From assembly GCA_002711845.1 (NCBI GenBank), contig PASF01000011.1:310001-374000 (forward strand): a stretch of 64,000 nucleotides of DNA, read 5' to 3'. Below are positions 1-9,781 of the stretch, piece after piece. Each line of letters starts with the position of its first letter. Position 1 is the stretch's first letter. Source of the stretch: Gammaproteobacteria bacterium. Its GTDB lineage: Bacteria; Pseudomonadota; Gammaproteobacteria; Pseudomonadales; Pseudohongiellaceae. The notes under the pieces were generated by a model, which was not told the origin of the DNA, did not search any database, and worked only from the letters and a program-made list of their open reading frames with translations. A program made the position numbers and the translations under genes.

Positions 1-2316
1 TCATGGATTCGGGCTCCGGAAGCGATCAAATACTCTGTTCAATAACGACTCATTCTGCAGACATTCGGTGACCGCAGCGGGCAACTGTCCTTCACGGAAC
101 GGCAGCAATCGGGTGGCCTGGCAAGCCTCCGACGTCGGATGCAACGTCGCCTGCACGGGCACTTCCTCCCATACAATATCACCGGGAGCGCGCGTCTGTC
201 TGGGCTGAATCGCCAACGCTTGCATGACCACTGCCCATACCTGCAATGCGCCGGTGGCGCCGCTCAGGCCCGTACTCCTGTTGTCATCATAACCCAGCCA
301 CACGACGCCGGTCAGATCATCACCGTAACCGGCGAACCAGCTGTCCCTGAAGTCATTGGTGGTGCCCGTCTTGCCCGCCAGTGGCAGGTTGTCAGCCAGT
401 GCCCCGGCCACGCTGCGCGCGGTGCCATCGGAGAACACCCTTTGCAGCGATTGTTCGAGCAGAAACACCGAAGTAGCGTCCACGACCTGCTCGGTTTCGA
501 CGCCATACCGTTGCAGTCGATCACCCTCGCCTGTCGTCACCGCCTCGACAGACCGCAGCGGGGTGCGAAAACCATTGCTGGCCAGCGTCTGATAGAATCG
601 CGCGACCTCCAGAGGCGCCATGTCTACCGCACCAAGCAGCAAGGACAGGTACGCTGGCACTTGCCGCGAGTGACCCAGCCGGTTGAGCATATCAACCACA
701 TTGTCGACACCTGTTTCCATGCCCAGGTTCACGGTTGCCAGATTCAGGGAGCGGGCCAGCGCATCATGCAGGTAGACATCACCGTAGGTCAGATTGTCAT
801 AGTTGCGCGGCGACCAGCGTTGCCCGTCCTCTGTGGTCAGCTCGACGGGGCGGTCGGACAACACTGACACCAGCGTATGGTTGCCCGACTCAAGCGCCGC
901 CAGATAGACGGCGGGCTTGACCAGGGAGCCAATGGGCCGCACGGCGTCCAGGGCGCGATTGAAACCAACGGCACCGGGCCGCCGTGAACCGGCCAGCGCC
1001 CGCACCTCGCCGGTATTGCTATCAGTGATGACCATGGCTGCCTGTAATGGGGCACCATCATCCGCAGGGACTTCCACAGCAGCCACAGCTGGTGCCAGTG
1101 TGGCATCCATGGTCTGCTGCACGCGCAGGTCCAACGTGGTGAAAATTCGTAACCCTTCTGAACGCAGGGCGTCGGCATCGTAATCCCGTGCCAGGTCAGC
1201 CCGCACCAGATCCATGAACGCCGGATAAGCCCGGTTGCGTCTGGTAGGCCGCGGACTGATATGCAGTTCAGCCGTGCGGGCAGTTTCATACTCGGCTGCG
1301 GTGATATAACCCTGTGCGTGCATGCTCATCAGCACGGTGTTGCGCCGGTTGACAGCGCGCTCGGGGTTTCGCCTTGGATTGTAATAGGATGCACCACGGG
1401 GCAAGCCGGCCAGCAAGGCCAGTTCCGCCAGCGAAAGCTCTGCCAGCGGGCGTGCAAAATAATATTGTGCTGCGAGCGTAAAACCATGAATGGCACGATT
1501 GCCATCCTGCCCAAGAAAAACTTCGTTGAGGTAGGCGGCCAGGATGTCATCCTTGCTAAAATGCAGTTCCAGTGCCAAAGCCATGGCGGCTTCTTCGATT
1601 TTGCGCCGCAGCGTCCGATCCTGGGTCAGGTAAAGGTTCTTCACCAGCTGTTGCGTCAGTGTGCTGCCGCCCTGAGCAACTTCGCCCTGGCGCATATTGA
1701 CCCAGAGGGCCCGCAGGATACCTTTGGGGTCCACACCCCAGTGCTGGTAAAACCGCTGATCCTCAACCGCGATGATAGCGTGCACCAGCGACGCGGGCAC
1801 ACTCCCCAGCGATACCGGCAGCCGGTCCTCCCCGGTGTCAGGATTAATCTGGGCGATTTCCACTGGCTCCAGCCTGACCAGTGGCAACTCGCCGGCGGGT
1901 GCCGGGCCCGCCGCACTGACTTGCCTGATTTGCTGTTCTTCAAAGTCCAGCTGCGCATGAACGCTGGGCTCTCGCCCATCCCAGAACTGGAAACCGCGGG
2001 TCTGCAAGCGCAGCTGTTGTGCCTGCACCTGATATTCACCGGGTCCGGATACGTTATCAACCTGTCGATAACCCAGTTGTTGCAGGTAATCGGTCAGGTC
2101 GCTGATGGCGAGCTGGGCGCCCGTGTAGAGTTCTGCGGGCCGGGCATAGATACGCGCCGGCAGCGCCCACTGCAGGGCATGGAAATCGCGGCGCACCTGA
2201 TAATCTATCCAGACCAGCCAGACAAGCATCATGGCAACGCCCAGCCCCAGCACCCAGGTCAATCGACGACGCCAGGACTGCCTGCTGTGGTCACGCTTTA
2301 CTTCCGGCTTTGTCAT
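1..2316 (-). CDS. mrcB: Penicillin-binding protein 1B, bifunctional peptidoglycan synthase
   Basis: Class A PBP of 771 residues, a normal length for the family. It polymerises lipid II and cross-links peptide stems in the periplasm, anchored in the inner membrane. An N-terminal cytoplasmic tail rich in Arg/Lys precedes one membrane segment (about residues 20-38). A UB2H-like region follows, then the GT51 glycosyltransferase with the catalytic Glu in VEDQRFYQHWG (E185) and the QGGSTLTQQLVKN motif. The transpeptidase carries SLVK (about residue 463), a SLN motif and KTGTT (about residue 648). All catalytic motifs are intact. The stop codon is the first three bases of the window, so the gene is complete. 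It is followed on the same strand by nothing visible here, and preceded by a separate kinase gene. Confidence 0.95.
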   Translation of the reverse strand: MTKPEVKRDHSRQSWRRRLTWVLGLGVAMMLVWLVWIDYQVRRDFHALQWALPARIYARPAELYTGAQLAISDLTDYLQQLGYRQVDNVSGPGEYQVQAQQLRLQTRGFQFWDGREPSVHAQLDFEEQQIRQVSAAGPAPAGELPLVRLEPVEIAQINPDTGEDRLPVSLGSVPASLVHAIIAVEDQRFYQHWGVDPKGILRALWVNMRQGEVAQGGSTLTQQLVKNLYLTQDRTLRRKIEEAAMALALELHFSKDDILAAYLNEVFLGQDGNRAIHGFTLAAQYYFARPLAELSLAELALLAGLPRGASYYNPRRNPERAVNRRNTVLMSMHAQGYITAAEYETARTAELHISPRPTRRNRAYPAFMDLVRADLARDYDADALRSEGLRIFTTLDLRVQQTMDATLAPAVAAVEVPADDGAPLQAAMVITDSNTGEVRALAGSRRPGAVGFNRALDAVRPIGSLVKPAVYLAALESGNHTLVSVLSDRPVELTTEDGQRWSPRNYDNLTYGDVYLHDALARSLNLATVNLGMETGVDNVVDMLNRLGHSRQVPAYLSLLLGAVDMAPLEVARFYQTLASNGFRTPLRSVEAVTTGEGDRLQRYGVETEQVVDATSVFLLEQSLQRVFSDGTARSVAGALADNLPLAGKTGTTNDFRDSWFAGYGDDLTGVVWLGYDDNRSTGLSGATGALQVWAVVMQALAIQPRQTRAPGDIVWEEVPVQATLHPTSEACQATRLLPFREGQLPAAVTECLQNESLLNRVFDRFRSPNP

Positions 2317-2371
2317 AGCGACGCATTATGACATTTTCAGGCGAGCCCCCGCCATGGTCTGCTCAATGATG

Positions 2372-4846
2372 TCAGGCATCCAGTATGTCGCGCACTTTGC
2401 GCGCCAGATCAGCAGTGCGAAACGGTTTGCTGAGCAGATTGACGCCAGGGTCCAGCCGGCCGTGATGCACTATGGCATTCTCCGCATACCCTGACATGAA
2501 CAGCAGCTTCATCTGTGGATCGATTCTGGCTGCCTCAGTCGCTACCTCCTTGCCGGATATACCGCCAGCCAGCACCACATCCGTTAACAGCAGGGCGAAC
2601 GGTCGGGACTGTCTGAGCGCTTCCCGGAGCGCATCAAGGGCCTGTTCGCCATCACCAAAGTCGCTGACCTGGTACCCCAGGCGACGCAAACTGGCGACTG
2701 CGTAGCGCCGTACCAGCTCATCGTCTTCAACCAGCAGAATACGCTCATCGCCGCCTGTGACAGGCGAGGCTATTGAACCCGCCTGATACTGACTGTTTGC
2801 GTCTTCGTTGGCTCTCGGCAGGTAAAGCCTGATTGTTGTGCCATCGCCGGGCTTGCTGTCTATTTTTACCTGCCCCCCCGACTGATGGGCAAAGCCATAG
2901 ACCATCGCCAGTCCCAATCCAGACCCTTTGCCTTCCTCTTTGGTCGTGAAAAATGGATCAAATGCCTGCGCCGCAACCTCTGCCGACATTCCACAACCGG
3001 AATCGGAGACGGCAATCATGATGTAGTTGCCCGCCGTCATGTTCTGGTCTTCGGCATCGTCCTGTTGCAGCGTGGCATTGCCGGTTTCGATGGTCAGTTT
3101 CCCGCCGGCTGGCATGGCATCTCGCGCATTGAGCGCCAGGTTAAGAATGGCATTCTGCAGCTCATGAGGATCAACAATCGCCGGCCACAAGTCCTTCCCA
3201 CAGTCCAGTTCGATATTGATATCCTCACCCACCGTGCGCAGCAGCAGTTGTTTGGCCTCGGTGACCAGCGCATTAACGTCAGTGTGCTGCGGATTGAGCG
3301 GCTGGCGCCGGGCGAAGGCCAGCAAGCGATGAGTGAGTTCGGCCGCGCGCTCGCCGGCAATACGGATGACGTCGGCGTGCCCCCTGACATCGTCAGGCGC
3401 CGACTGCAAATGCGTCATCAGCATATCAATATTGCCCAGAATGACCGTCAGCAGGTTGTTGAAGTCATGAGCAATACCACCCGTCAGTTGCCCAAGTGCA
3501 TCCATTTTCTGGGCCTGGCGCAGTCGTTCTTCCATTTCCTTCTGGCGGGTAAAATCCTGTAAATATACCGTCATGCCATTTTTATGCGGATAGGCCTTGA
3601 TCACAAACCACTTATTCAGCGGCCGGTAGAATCGCTCCATGGTCACCGCTTCACCCTTATCCCTGGCATCGCGGTAACGCTCATAGAAACCGGTTTCTGC
3701 CAGTTCGGGGAACTCCTCCCAGACCTTCCTGCCCAGCAGTTCACTGGACGGACGCTCCAGGACGCGCTCTGCTTCGGGATTGAGAAACGCAAAGCGCCAC
3801 TGTCGATCCAGCGAAAAAACAGCATCGGAAATCGCGGAGAACACGGTGTCCACTTCCGCTTTCGCGGCACTGACATAAGCCTGGGCCCGCTGTTGGGTGC
3901 GCAAGGTCTGTTCCGCGAACTGTTGTTGACGTTGAACCAGGACGATGGTTGCCACGGAACTGCCTGCGAAGGTCATCATCATCAGCAGACCTATGCTCAC
4001 TTTCGACAATAGCCGGTCCTGCCATTCTGCCAGCGCTTCACCTTCGGTAATATTGGCGTAAGCTATCAGGCTATCGTCCCAGGTGTAACTGTAGGCGGAG
4101 AGCCTGGGCAGCATGTCCGCTATCGCCAGATCAGTGACCCGCCCGCCGACCCCGGAATCCTGCACATCAAGAAACTGTGACGTTTGCGAAAGATCCAGGC
4201 CCATCAGCGAGGCATCAAACGGGCTGCGTGCGATCACTCTGCCCTCTGCCGACAAAAGGCCCAATGCGCTCTGGTCACCCGGGCGCAGCGCGTCATAAAA
4301 ATCGACCAGATACGCCAGCGACATCGACGCTGCCGCTATACCGACAAAGCTGCCGTCCGGCGCCGAGATTCGGCGACTGACATTGACTATCCACTGCCCC
4401 TCTGCAAAGCCGACCGTGCCGAGCCTGGGCACGGCAACATACATGCCGCCCACGATACCGTCACGGTGCGCGGTAAATTCCGGGTATTGCGACAGGTCAA
4501 CAGGTTCGGGATCGGGGGTGCGCGATGTGGCCAGCAACCGACCTTGCCGGTCGAGCACATAGAAGGCGTAGGTGTTGACAGCAGCGGCCTGGCGACCGGT
4601 CACCGCACGTTCCAGCAAAGACTGGTCAGGGCTTGCATCGCTTCCCATCTCGGCCACAGCGACCAATCCCAGATCAAGCGCCATCAGAGTTTGCTGCGTG
4701 TGCTCGGCCAGTGCTTCCGTGATGTTTTCCAGACTACGGTAGGTTGTTTCGATGACCTGGGCACGATCCGTCATCACACTGCGGGAAATAATTATCACCA
4801 ACACCAGTGCTACCAGCACATTGGCCAGCAGAAATACTTTCTTCAT
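2372..4846 (-). CDS. Cache-PAS hybrid sensor histidine kinase with C-terminal receiver
   Basis: Membrane sensor kinase of 824 residues from the chosen start. One N-terminal membrane segment is followed by a periplasmic region of about 250 residues typical of a double Cache ligand-binding domain, a second membrane segment (about 285-310), a PAS domain, a HisKA domain with GGIAHDFNNLL (phospho-acceptor His), an HATPase domain with NLALNARDAMP and GSGLGLAMV, and a C-terminal receiver with LLTDVVL. This order is typical of hybrid kinases that sense small organic ligands. A TTG five codons upstream keeps the frame open, but ATG at 4846 has GGAG seven bases before it and was chosen. No cognate DNA-binding regulator lies beside it, so its output is unknown. 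Confidence 0.88.
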   Translation of the reverse strand: MKKVFLLANVLVALVLVIIISRSVMTDRAQVIETTYRSLENITEALAEHTQQTLMALDLGLVAVAEMGSDASPDQSLLERAVTGRQAAAVNTYAFYVLDRQGRLLATSRTPDPEPVDLSQYPEFTAHRDGIVGGMYVAVPRLGTVGFAEGQWIVNVSRRISAPDGSFVGIAAASMSLAYLVDFYDALRPGDQSALGLLSAEGRVIARSPFDASLMGLDLSQTSQFLDVQDSGVGGRVTDLAIADMLPRLSAYSYTWDDSLIAYANITEGEALAEWQDRLLSKVSIGLLMMMTFAGSSVATIVLVQRQQQFAEQTLRTQQRAQAYVSAAKAEVDTVFSAISDAVFSLDRQWRFAFLNPEAERVLERPSSELLGRKVWEEFPELAETGFYERYRDARDKGEAVTMERFYRPLNKWFVIKAYPHKNGMTVYLQDFTRQKEMEERLRQAQKMDALGQLTGGIAHDFNNLLTVILGNIDMLMTHLQSAPDDVRGHADVIRIAGERAAELTHRLLAFARRQPLNPQHTDVNALVTEAKQLLLRTVGEDINIELDCGKDLWPAIVDPHELQNAILNLALNARDAMPAGGKLTIETGNATLQQDDAEDQNMTAGNYIMIAVSDSGCGMSAEVAAQAFDPFFTTKEEGKGSGLGLAMVYGFAHQSGGQVKIDSKPGDGTTIRLYLPRANEDANSQYQAGSIASPVTGGDERILLVEDDELVRRYAVASLRRLGYQVSDFGDGEQALDALREALRQSRPFALLLTDVVLAGGISGKEVATEAARIDPQMKLLFMSGYAENAIVHHGRLDPGVNLLSKPFRTADLARKVRDILDA

Positions 4847-4975
4847 TCTGACTCCGCGCAACCCGTTTATGCTTTTTTATCACAGGTGTATGACAATCTA
4901 TCATGTATCAGCAGATTTCCGAAAGCATGGGTATCTGGTAGTCTTGCAACCCTACTTTTCGGTCCGGAGAGAACC

Positions 4976-5209
4976 GTGGATGCCATGCAACAACTTCTGG
5001 CCGAGACACTCAGCCAGACCATGCCCTTTGGCAGGTATAAAGGGCTGAAACTGATCGATCTGCCGGAACCCTATCTGGTCTGGTTTCACCGACAGGGCTT
5101 TCCGGACACCAGACTGGGGCGTCAGCTTGCGCTGATGTACGAGATAAAGCTCAATGGCCTGGAAGGCATGCTCCAAGGTCGGGGCAGCCGGGACGCCGGC
5201 AAGTACTGA
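4976..5209 (+). CDS. DUF3820 family small protein
   Basis: Small soluble protein of 77 residues from GTG (or 74 from the ATG at 4985). The core, MPFGRYKGLKLIDLPEPYL followed by a segment ending in RLGRQLALMYEI, is the hallmark of the DUF3820 family (called putative quorum-sensing-regulated virulence factor in Pfam). No biochemical function is established for the family. GGAGAG at about 4965-4970 lies at a good distance from GTG 4976, which decides the start. It is divergent from the sensor kinase upstream and convergent with the GGDEF-EAL gene downstream, only 14 bases away, with no clear terminator between. Confidence 0.8.
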   Translation: MDAMQQLLAETLSQTMPFGRYKGLKLIDLPEPYLVWFHRQGFPDTRLGRQLALMYEIKLNGLEGMLQGRGSRDAGKY

Positions 5210-5223
5210 GCAGGCAGGTCAGC

Positions 5224-7440
5224 TTAGCCTTTTCGGGGGTCGATTACCGACGTCGCACTGCGGTTCAAGCGCTGTCCATAGGGATACCGGATAACGACGT
5301 CAGCCAATGAAGTGGCCTCACCAAACAGATAGCCCTGCACGATGTTGCAGCCCAGGGAACGCAGGTAGTTGAACTGGAACATATGCTCCACGCCTTCGGC
5401 CACGATGTTCATCCGCAGCCCCTGTGCCATCGACACGATGGCGCTGACAATACAGGCATCCTCGGATTCGCTGTGCAGTTTTTGCACGAAACTGCGGTCA
5501 ATTTTCAGGGTATTGATAGGGAATTTATGCAGATAGCTCAATGATGAAAAGCCGGTGCCAAAGTCATCAATTGCCAGATTGATACCGGCACGGGTCAATT
5601 GCAACAATTTTTCTACAATATCCTTTCTGTCGTTCAGCAGCAGACCTTCGGTTATTTCCAGTTGCAACCTCTGTGCAGGAAAGGCGGTTGCCTGCAGGGT
5701 ATCAAAAATATGCTGAACAAAATCTTCCCGCTCAACCATCACCGGTGACAGGTTAATGGACAGGCTGAGCTCGGGATGCCCCTGCCGGTGCAGCGCACCG
5801 ACGTGCAGGCACGCTTCCCGCATGGTCTGCCGGTCAATCTCAACAATTAGCCGGCTGTCCTCGGCGATCGGAATGAACTCGGCAGGTGACAATCGACCAT
5901 AGCGCGGGTGGTTCCAGCGAATCAGCGCCTCTACTCCATAGAGATTGGTGTTTGCTGTGTCGACCAACGGCTGATAACAGATCTCCAGTTCATTGTGCTG
6001 GAGTGCTTTACGCAGATCCTGCTCCAGCGAGTGGCGCCGGGTGATGCTGCCATTCATCTCTGCGCTAAACAGAATGGAGCCATTCTTGCCACTGCTCTTG
6101 ATGCGGTACATGGCAATATCGGCGTTTTTGATCAACGCGTCTATATCGTCACCGGCATCCGGATAAACGGCTATACCAATACTGGCACCAATGTAAATTT
6201 CATGCCCCGCTATGTCGAACGGACTCTTGATCGACTCCAGCATTTTTTCGGCCACCTGCATGGCAGTGAATTCGCTTTTAATATCCGGCAAGAGCAGCGT
6301 GAATTCGTCGCCACCAAATCGGGACAACGTGTCACCTTTTCTCACGCATGACAGCAGGCGCTGACTGACGGACTGCAATAAACGGTCGCCCATGGTGTGG
6401 CCCAGCGAGTCGTTTATCACCTTGAAACGATCCAGGTCAATAAACATCACTGCCAGCTTTTCCTGATTGCGGTGTGCCTGGGTAATCGCCACACTCAACC
6501 GGTCTTTGAACAGCGAACGATTCGGTAAACGGGTCAGAATGTCATGGTATGCCTGAAAATTGATAAACTCTTCGGCTTCAATCTGTTCACTGATATCCCG
6601 CGCCGTCCCATAAATCTCATATCGCTGGCGGGCATCAGCACCCAGCGCATCGTCATCACCAATAGTCGACATGGTCAGTTCAAAATGCCGTTTCCGCGAT
6701 TCGCCGGCAGGTGTTGGGCGGCTGATCAATGCCATATTGATGGCACGCTCGCTGTCATTCGACGTATGGGCATGCTCAAAAAAATACCGGGCTTTTTCCT
6801 GGTCTTCTGCCTCGACGATACGGGTGACATGCTGGCCCAGCAGATCGCTGCGCCGATAACCGAGCAGGGTTTCCACTTTACTATTTATAAAACTGAAGCA
6901 ACCCTGCTGATCGAGAATGAAAATGATGTCCGGGGAATTATTGACCAGAAACCGGTGCAGCCGCTCCGATCGGGTCAGTCGCCGCTGCATTTCAACGTGG
7001 CTGTCTTCCAGCCTTTTTTTGCGGACCGCGTTGCTGACAGTTGTCATTAACTCATCAGCGACATAAGGCTTTTTGATATAGTCATGGGCGCCCTGCCGCA
7101 GCGCCCGGCTGACATGATCAACCGCACTCTCACCACTGACCACAATCGCCAGGGCATTGACGCCCGCCGACCGCATGAACTGAAGCACCTGATGGCCATC
7201 AACTTCCGGCATGGCCAGGTCGAGCAACACGACATCATAACTTGCCGATTTCAGACGGTTAATGGCGGCCTGGCCACCAAACACCAGGTCGACGGCATAA
7301 CCACGCAATACCAACAGCTTCTGCAGACTTTCTGCCAGTCTCTGGTCGTCATCAACAACCAGCACGCGGCCTGGCAGCTCCTCTGCGGCGCTGTCGCCGC
7401 TGTCATGCAGGTGATGCTCGGGTTTTAGCACGGCGCTCAA
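5224..7440 (-). CDS. Response regulator with PAS, GGDEF and EAL domains
   Basis: Cyclic-di-GMP turnover protein, about 738 residues. A receiver domain comes first (VLVVDDDQ, phospho-acceptor Asp in LLDLAMPEVDG), then a PAS domain, GGDEF with an intact RFGGDEF loop and an upstream RKGD inhibitory I-site, and EAL with GVEALIRW, DDFGTGFSS, KIDRSFV and VAEGVE, all needed for phosphodiesterase activity. Both enzymatic sites look competent, so the net activity cannot be read from sequence. The frame is open to 7524, inside the HDOD-kinase gene. However, a TTG at 7440 follows GGGAGAG and nearly touches the upstream stop (7442), which fits translational coupling. The upstream HDOD-kinase is the obvious candidate phosphodonor. 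Confidence 0.88.
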   Translation of the reverse strand: MSAVLKPEHHLHDSGDSAAEELPGRVLVVDDDQRLAESLQKLLVLRGYAVDLVFGGQAAINRLKSASYDVVLLDLAMPEVDGHQVLQFMRSAGVNALAIVVSGESAVDHVSRALRQGAHDYIKKPYVADELMTTVSNAVRKKRLEDSHVEMQRRLTRSERLHRFLVNNSPDIIFILDQQGCFSFINSKVETLLGYRRSDLLGQHVTRIVEAEDQEKARYFFEHAHTSNDSERAINMALISRPTPAGESRKRHFELTMSTIGDDDALGADARQRYEIYGTARDISEQIEAEEFINFQAYHDILTRLPNRSLFKDRLSVAITQAHRNQEKLAVMFIDLDRFKVINDSLGHTMGDRLLQSVSQRLLSCVRKGDTLSRFGGDEFTLLLPDIKSEFTAMQVAEKMLESIKSPFDIAGHEIYIGASIGIAVYPDAGDDIDALIKNADIAMYRIKSSGKNGSILFSAEMNGSITRRHSLEQDLRKALQHNELEICYQPLVDTANTNLYGVEALIRWNHPRYGRLSPAEFIPIAEDSRLIVEIDRQTMREACLHVGALHRQGHPELSLSINLSPVMVEREDFVQHIFDTLQATAFPAQRLQLEITEGLLLNDRKDIVEKLLQLTRAGINLAIDDFGTGFSSLSYLHKFPINTLKIDRSFVQKLHSESEDACIVSAIVSMAQGLRMNIVAEGVEHMFQFNYLRSLGCNIVQGYLFGEATSLADVVIRYPYGQRLNRSATSVIDPRKG

Positions 7441-7441
7441 A

Positions 7442-9682
7442 TCAGCTCTCCCGCGCACGATCTGCCTGGATGGCAGGGAACAGCAGCCGGAACTGGGTGC
7501 CATCGTCACCACTGCTACAGACAATCTGGGCCTTCATGGCGTCCATCAGTTTTTTCACCACGCTCAGCCCCAGACCGGCGTGTGTCTGACCTTTGCTGGT
7601 GACACCGGGTGTAAAGAGCCGGGACAAAACCTGTTCGGGAAGCCCAGCCCCGGTATCTTCCACAGTCAACGCAAGATGGGCGCGACCGTTAACCATGACT
7701 TTCCCACGTGAGCGCAAGGTCAGGGTGCCACCGGCAGGCATGGCTTCAATTGCGTTCTTGATGAGGTTGGTCAGCACCTGTTTCAACTCGGCCTTGTTCA
7801 GCACCACAGGCGCCAGTGACGCATCAAGCACGAGCTTAACCTCGATGTTGCGCGCAGCACACATCGACTCACGAAAGATTCTGGCCAGGTCATCGACCAC
7901 TGAGTTGACATCGACAACCTCGGCTTCCGGCTGTTCATCAGGTCTGTTGAGCCTGATCAGAATATTGCCCACACGATCCATTTCTTCCCGCAGGATCGCA
8001 AACTCCCGGTCAGTATCCTTATTCTCGCCCAGTTTAAGACGCAGAATTTCGAGATAATTATTGATGACACTCAGCGGATTACTGACCTCGTGAACGGCTT
8101 CGCGGATCCGTACAGCCTCGTTATCGGCCCTGCCCGGTTGCGCAGGCGCCTCAGGTTCCGCGCCGCTATCCAGCAACGTGGTTATTTGCTGCAGCAATGC
8201 CTGCCACAAACCGGCATTGGCCTGCTGCTGTGCCAGCGTCTCTGCGCTGGCGCCGGCAACCAGCACGCCTCGCTGGGTCTTGCCATTGAACGGCAGGCAT
8301 ATCAGGTCAGGTTGGCGGCAATAACGTAGCAACTGCTCGTCCAGCAACCCGGCAGCGCTATCTTGGTTAGCGCTGCTCGTGACCCGTTGTTCATTAAAAC
8401 AGCGTTGAACCAGAGTTTCTCCGCCACCGGCCGCCAACACAAAATCCGCGGTACCGGATCCGACAGCGCTGCCTTCCAGCCAGGCCTCAAGGCTACTCTG
8501 GTCCTCCCGCAGATAGAAAATCGCGTATTTCTCGAAACCGAAACTCAGATACAGTGCGCGCCCAATGGCATCCGGGCGCGCCCCGCCCGAGCTCTCTGTT
8601 GTAACCTCGCCGGGTAACGTCTGGCGAAGGGCCTGCACTTGAGTCAATTGGCCCAGTTTCTCACCCAAATCCCGGCTGGCCTGTTGCACCATTGCCGGGT
8701 CATCCTCTTCCGCCGCGACACCCAGGCCGCCGGCAATGCGACGAACATCGTCGACAATACGGGTGTGCAATTCGCGCAGCAGATCCTCATTAAAACCGAA
8801 CAGGTCGTTGGCAACGGACAGAGTCCTGTCGTCAAGGTCAGTCTGGGCGCTGACCAGACTGCTCAGATTGACAATTTTGACCAGGTGGTGCGCATGGTTG
8901 ACATCAGCGCCGGTGGCATGGTGGTAACGCACGGCATCAGCCATGAAATTGTCCATCTGCCAACTGTCCAGCAGCGCCGCACCCAGCTCTGCGTGAGTCA
9001 TGGCAAACGCATGACGTTCGGCATCGAGCAGCTGCAGCTCACCTTGGCTGCCTGCCGGGCCCCACAATGCCAGATAGGCGCTGTCATTCTCAGCGAGCAG
9101 ACAAAGCTGGCCCACGTCCATCAGCAGACCACACAGATAGGCTTGCGACTGGTTCTGATACCCGGTCAGGCTGGCGAACGTCTGGGCACAGTGCGCGGAC
9201 ACCAGCGAGCGGCGCCAAAAGCGCGCCATGAATTGCTGATGGACTTTATCAAAGAAGCTGAAGTACTGCTTGACCGACGCCGTGATGACCAAGGTCCTGA
9301 CGGTTTCCAGCCCCAGACACATAAGCGCCCTGTCCACCGTATCGCATTTATGCTGGCGTCGGTAATAACTGGAGTTGGCGACGGCAACAAGCCTGGCGGA
9401 GATGGCGCTGTCCTGGCGAATAATGCTGGAAAGTTGCTGAAAATCGGCAGATTCCTGACTGACAGCGTCAAGAATGCGGACCAGTACCTGTGGCAGACTG
9501 GGGAGCTTGTTCAAGGTCAGATGGGTGGGTGCTCGTTTTATTTCCACCGTCATGGGCTTAACCGTGTCAACAGATCCAGCGTTATTGTAAATGTCCTGAA
9601 AATCGGATTTCACTACCCGGCTGACGAAGCCTGCGCCGAGTATACTCAATGATGCAGCTACTGACCACTGCAAGCCGGTCAT
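7442..9682 (-). CDS. HDOD domain-histidine kinase fusion
   Basis: Protein of up to 746 residues. The N-terminal third is an HDOD domain (LPSLPQVLVRILD near residue 60, then IIRQDSAISARLVAVANS), a degenerate HD fold used in signalling and not in catalysis. A middle region of about 200 residues could be GAF-like but has no diagnostic motif. The C-terminus is a histidine kinase: H-box HEVSNPLSVINNY, N-box LTNLIKNAIEAMPAGG, G1 DTGAGLP and GLGLSVVKKLM. No membrane segment is convincing. The start at 9682 lacks a strong ribosome site; an internal ATG at 9553, just before the HDOD domain, is an alternative. It runs straight into the REC-PAS-GGDEF-EAL gene, giving a likely kinase/regulator pair that controls c-di-GMP. 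Confidence 0.82.
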   Translation of the reverse strand: MTGLQWSVAASLSILGAGFVSRVVKSDFQDIYNNAGSVDTVKPMTVEIKRAPTHLTLNKLPSLPQVLVRILDAVSQESADFQQLSSIIRQDSAISARLVAVANSSYYRRQHKCDTVDRALMCLGLETVRTLVITASVKQYFSFFDKVHQQFMARFWRRSLVSAHCAQTFASLTGYQNQSQAYLCGLLMDVGQLCLLAENDSAYLALWGPAGSQGELQLLDAERHAFAMTHAELGAALLDSWQMDNFMADAVRYHHATGADVNHAHHLVKIVNLSSLVSAQTDLDDRTLSVANDLFGFNEDLLRELHTRIVDDVRRIAGGLGVAAEEDDPAMVQQASRDLGEKLGQLTQVQALRQTLPGEVTTESSGGARPDAIGRALYLSFGFEKYAIFYLREDQSSLEAWLEGSAVGSGTADFVLAAGGGETLVQRCFNEQRVTSSANQDSAAGLLDEQLLRYCRQPDLICLPFNGKTQRGVLVAGASAETLAQQQANAGLWQALLQQITTLLDSGAEPEAPAQPGRADNEAVRIREAVHEVSNPLSVINNYLEILRLKLGENKDTDREFAILREEMDRVGNILIRLNRPDEQPEAEVVDVNSVVDDLARIFRESMCAARNIEVKLVLDASLAPVVLNKAELKQVLTNLIKNAIEAMPAGGTLTLRSRGKVMVNGRAHLALTVEDTGAGLPEQVLSRLFTPGVTSKGQTHAGLGLSVVKKLMDAMKAQIVCSSGDDGTQFRLLFPAIQADRARES

Positions 9683-9703
9683 TGATATGGAAATTCCAGT
9701 TGC

Positions 9704-9717
9704 GCAGGGGCCCCTGC
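9704..9717. promoter_or_regulatory. 14-bp perfect palindrome in divergent intergenic region
   Basis: GCAGGGGCCCCTGC is a perfect inverted repeat without a loop. It lies in the 99-bp gap between the HDOD-kinase (minus) and the MinD-like ATPase (plus). Dyads in such gaps are often operators, but nothing identifies a binding protein. Confidence 0.3.
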
Positions 9718-9740
9718 CGCATTATCCTTGGTGACTTGAT

Positions 9741-9754
9741 TTGTTTCGAAACAA
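9741..9754. promoter_or_regulatory. Second 14-bp perfect palindrome, possible operator
   Basis: TTGTTTCGAAACAA is a perfect dyad about 27 bases before the start of the MinD-like ATPase gene, a position where a bound repressor would block transcription. Assignment as an operator is inference. Confidence 0.35.
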
Positions 9755-9781
9755 AAACGCACCAATCACCGCGGGAAGCTG

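Noticed and set aside
1261-2331. 356-codon plus-strand frame over mrcB
   Set aside because: Antisense shadow of a well-conserved PBP1B; no ribosome site and no protein-like motifs.
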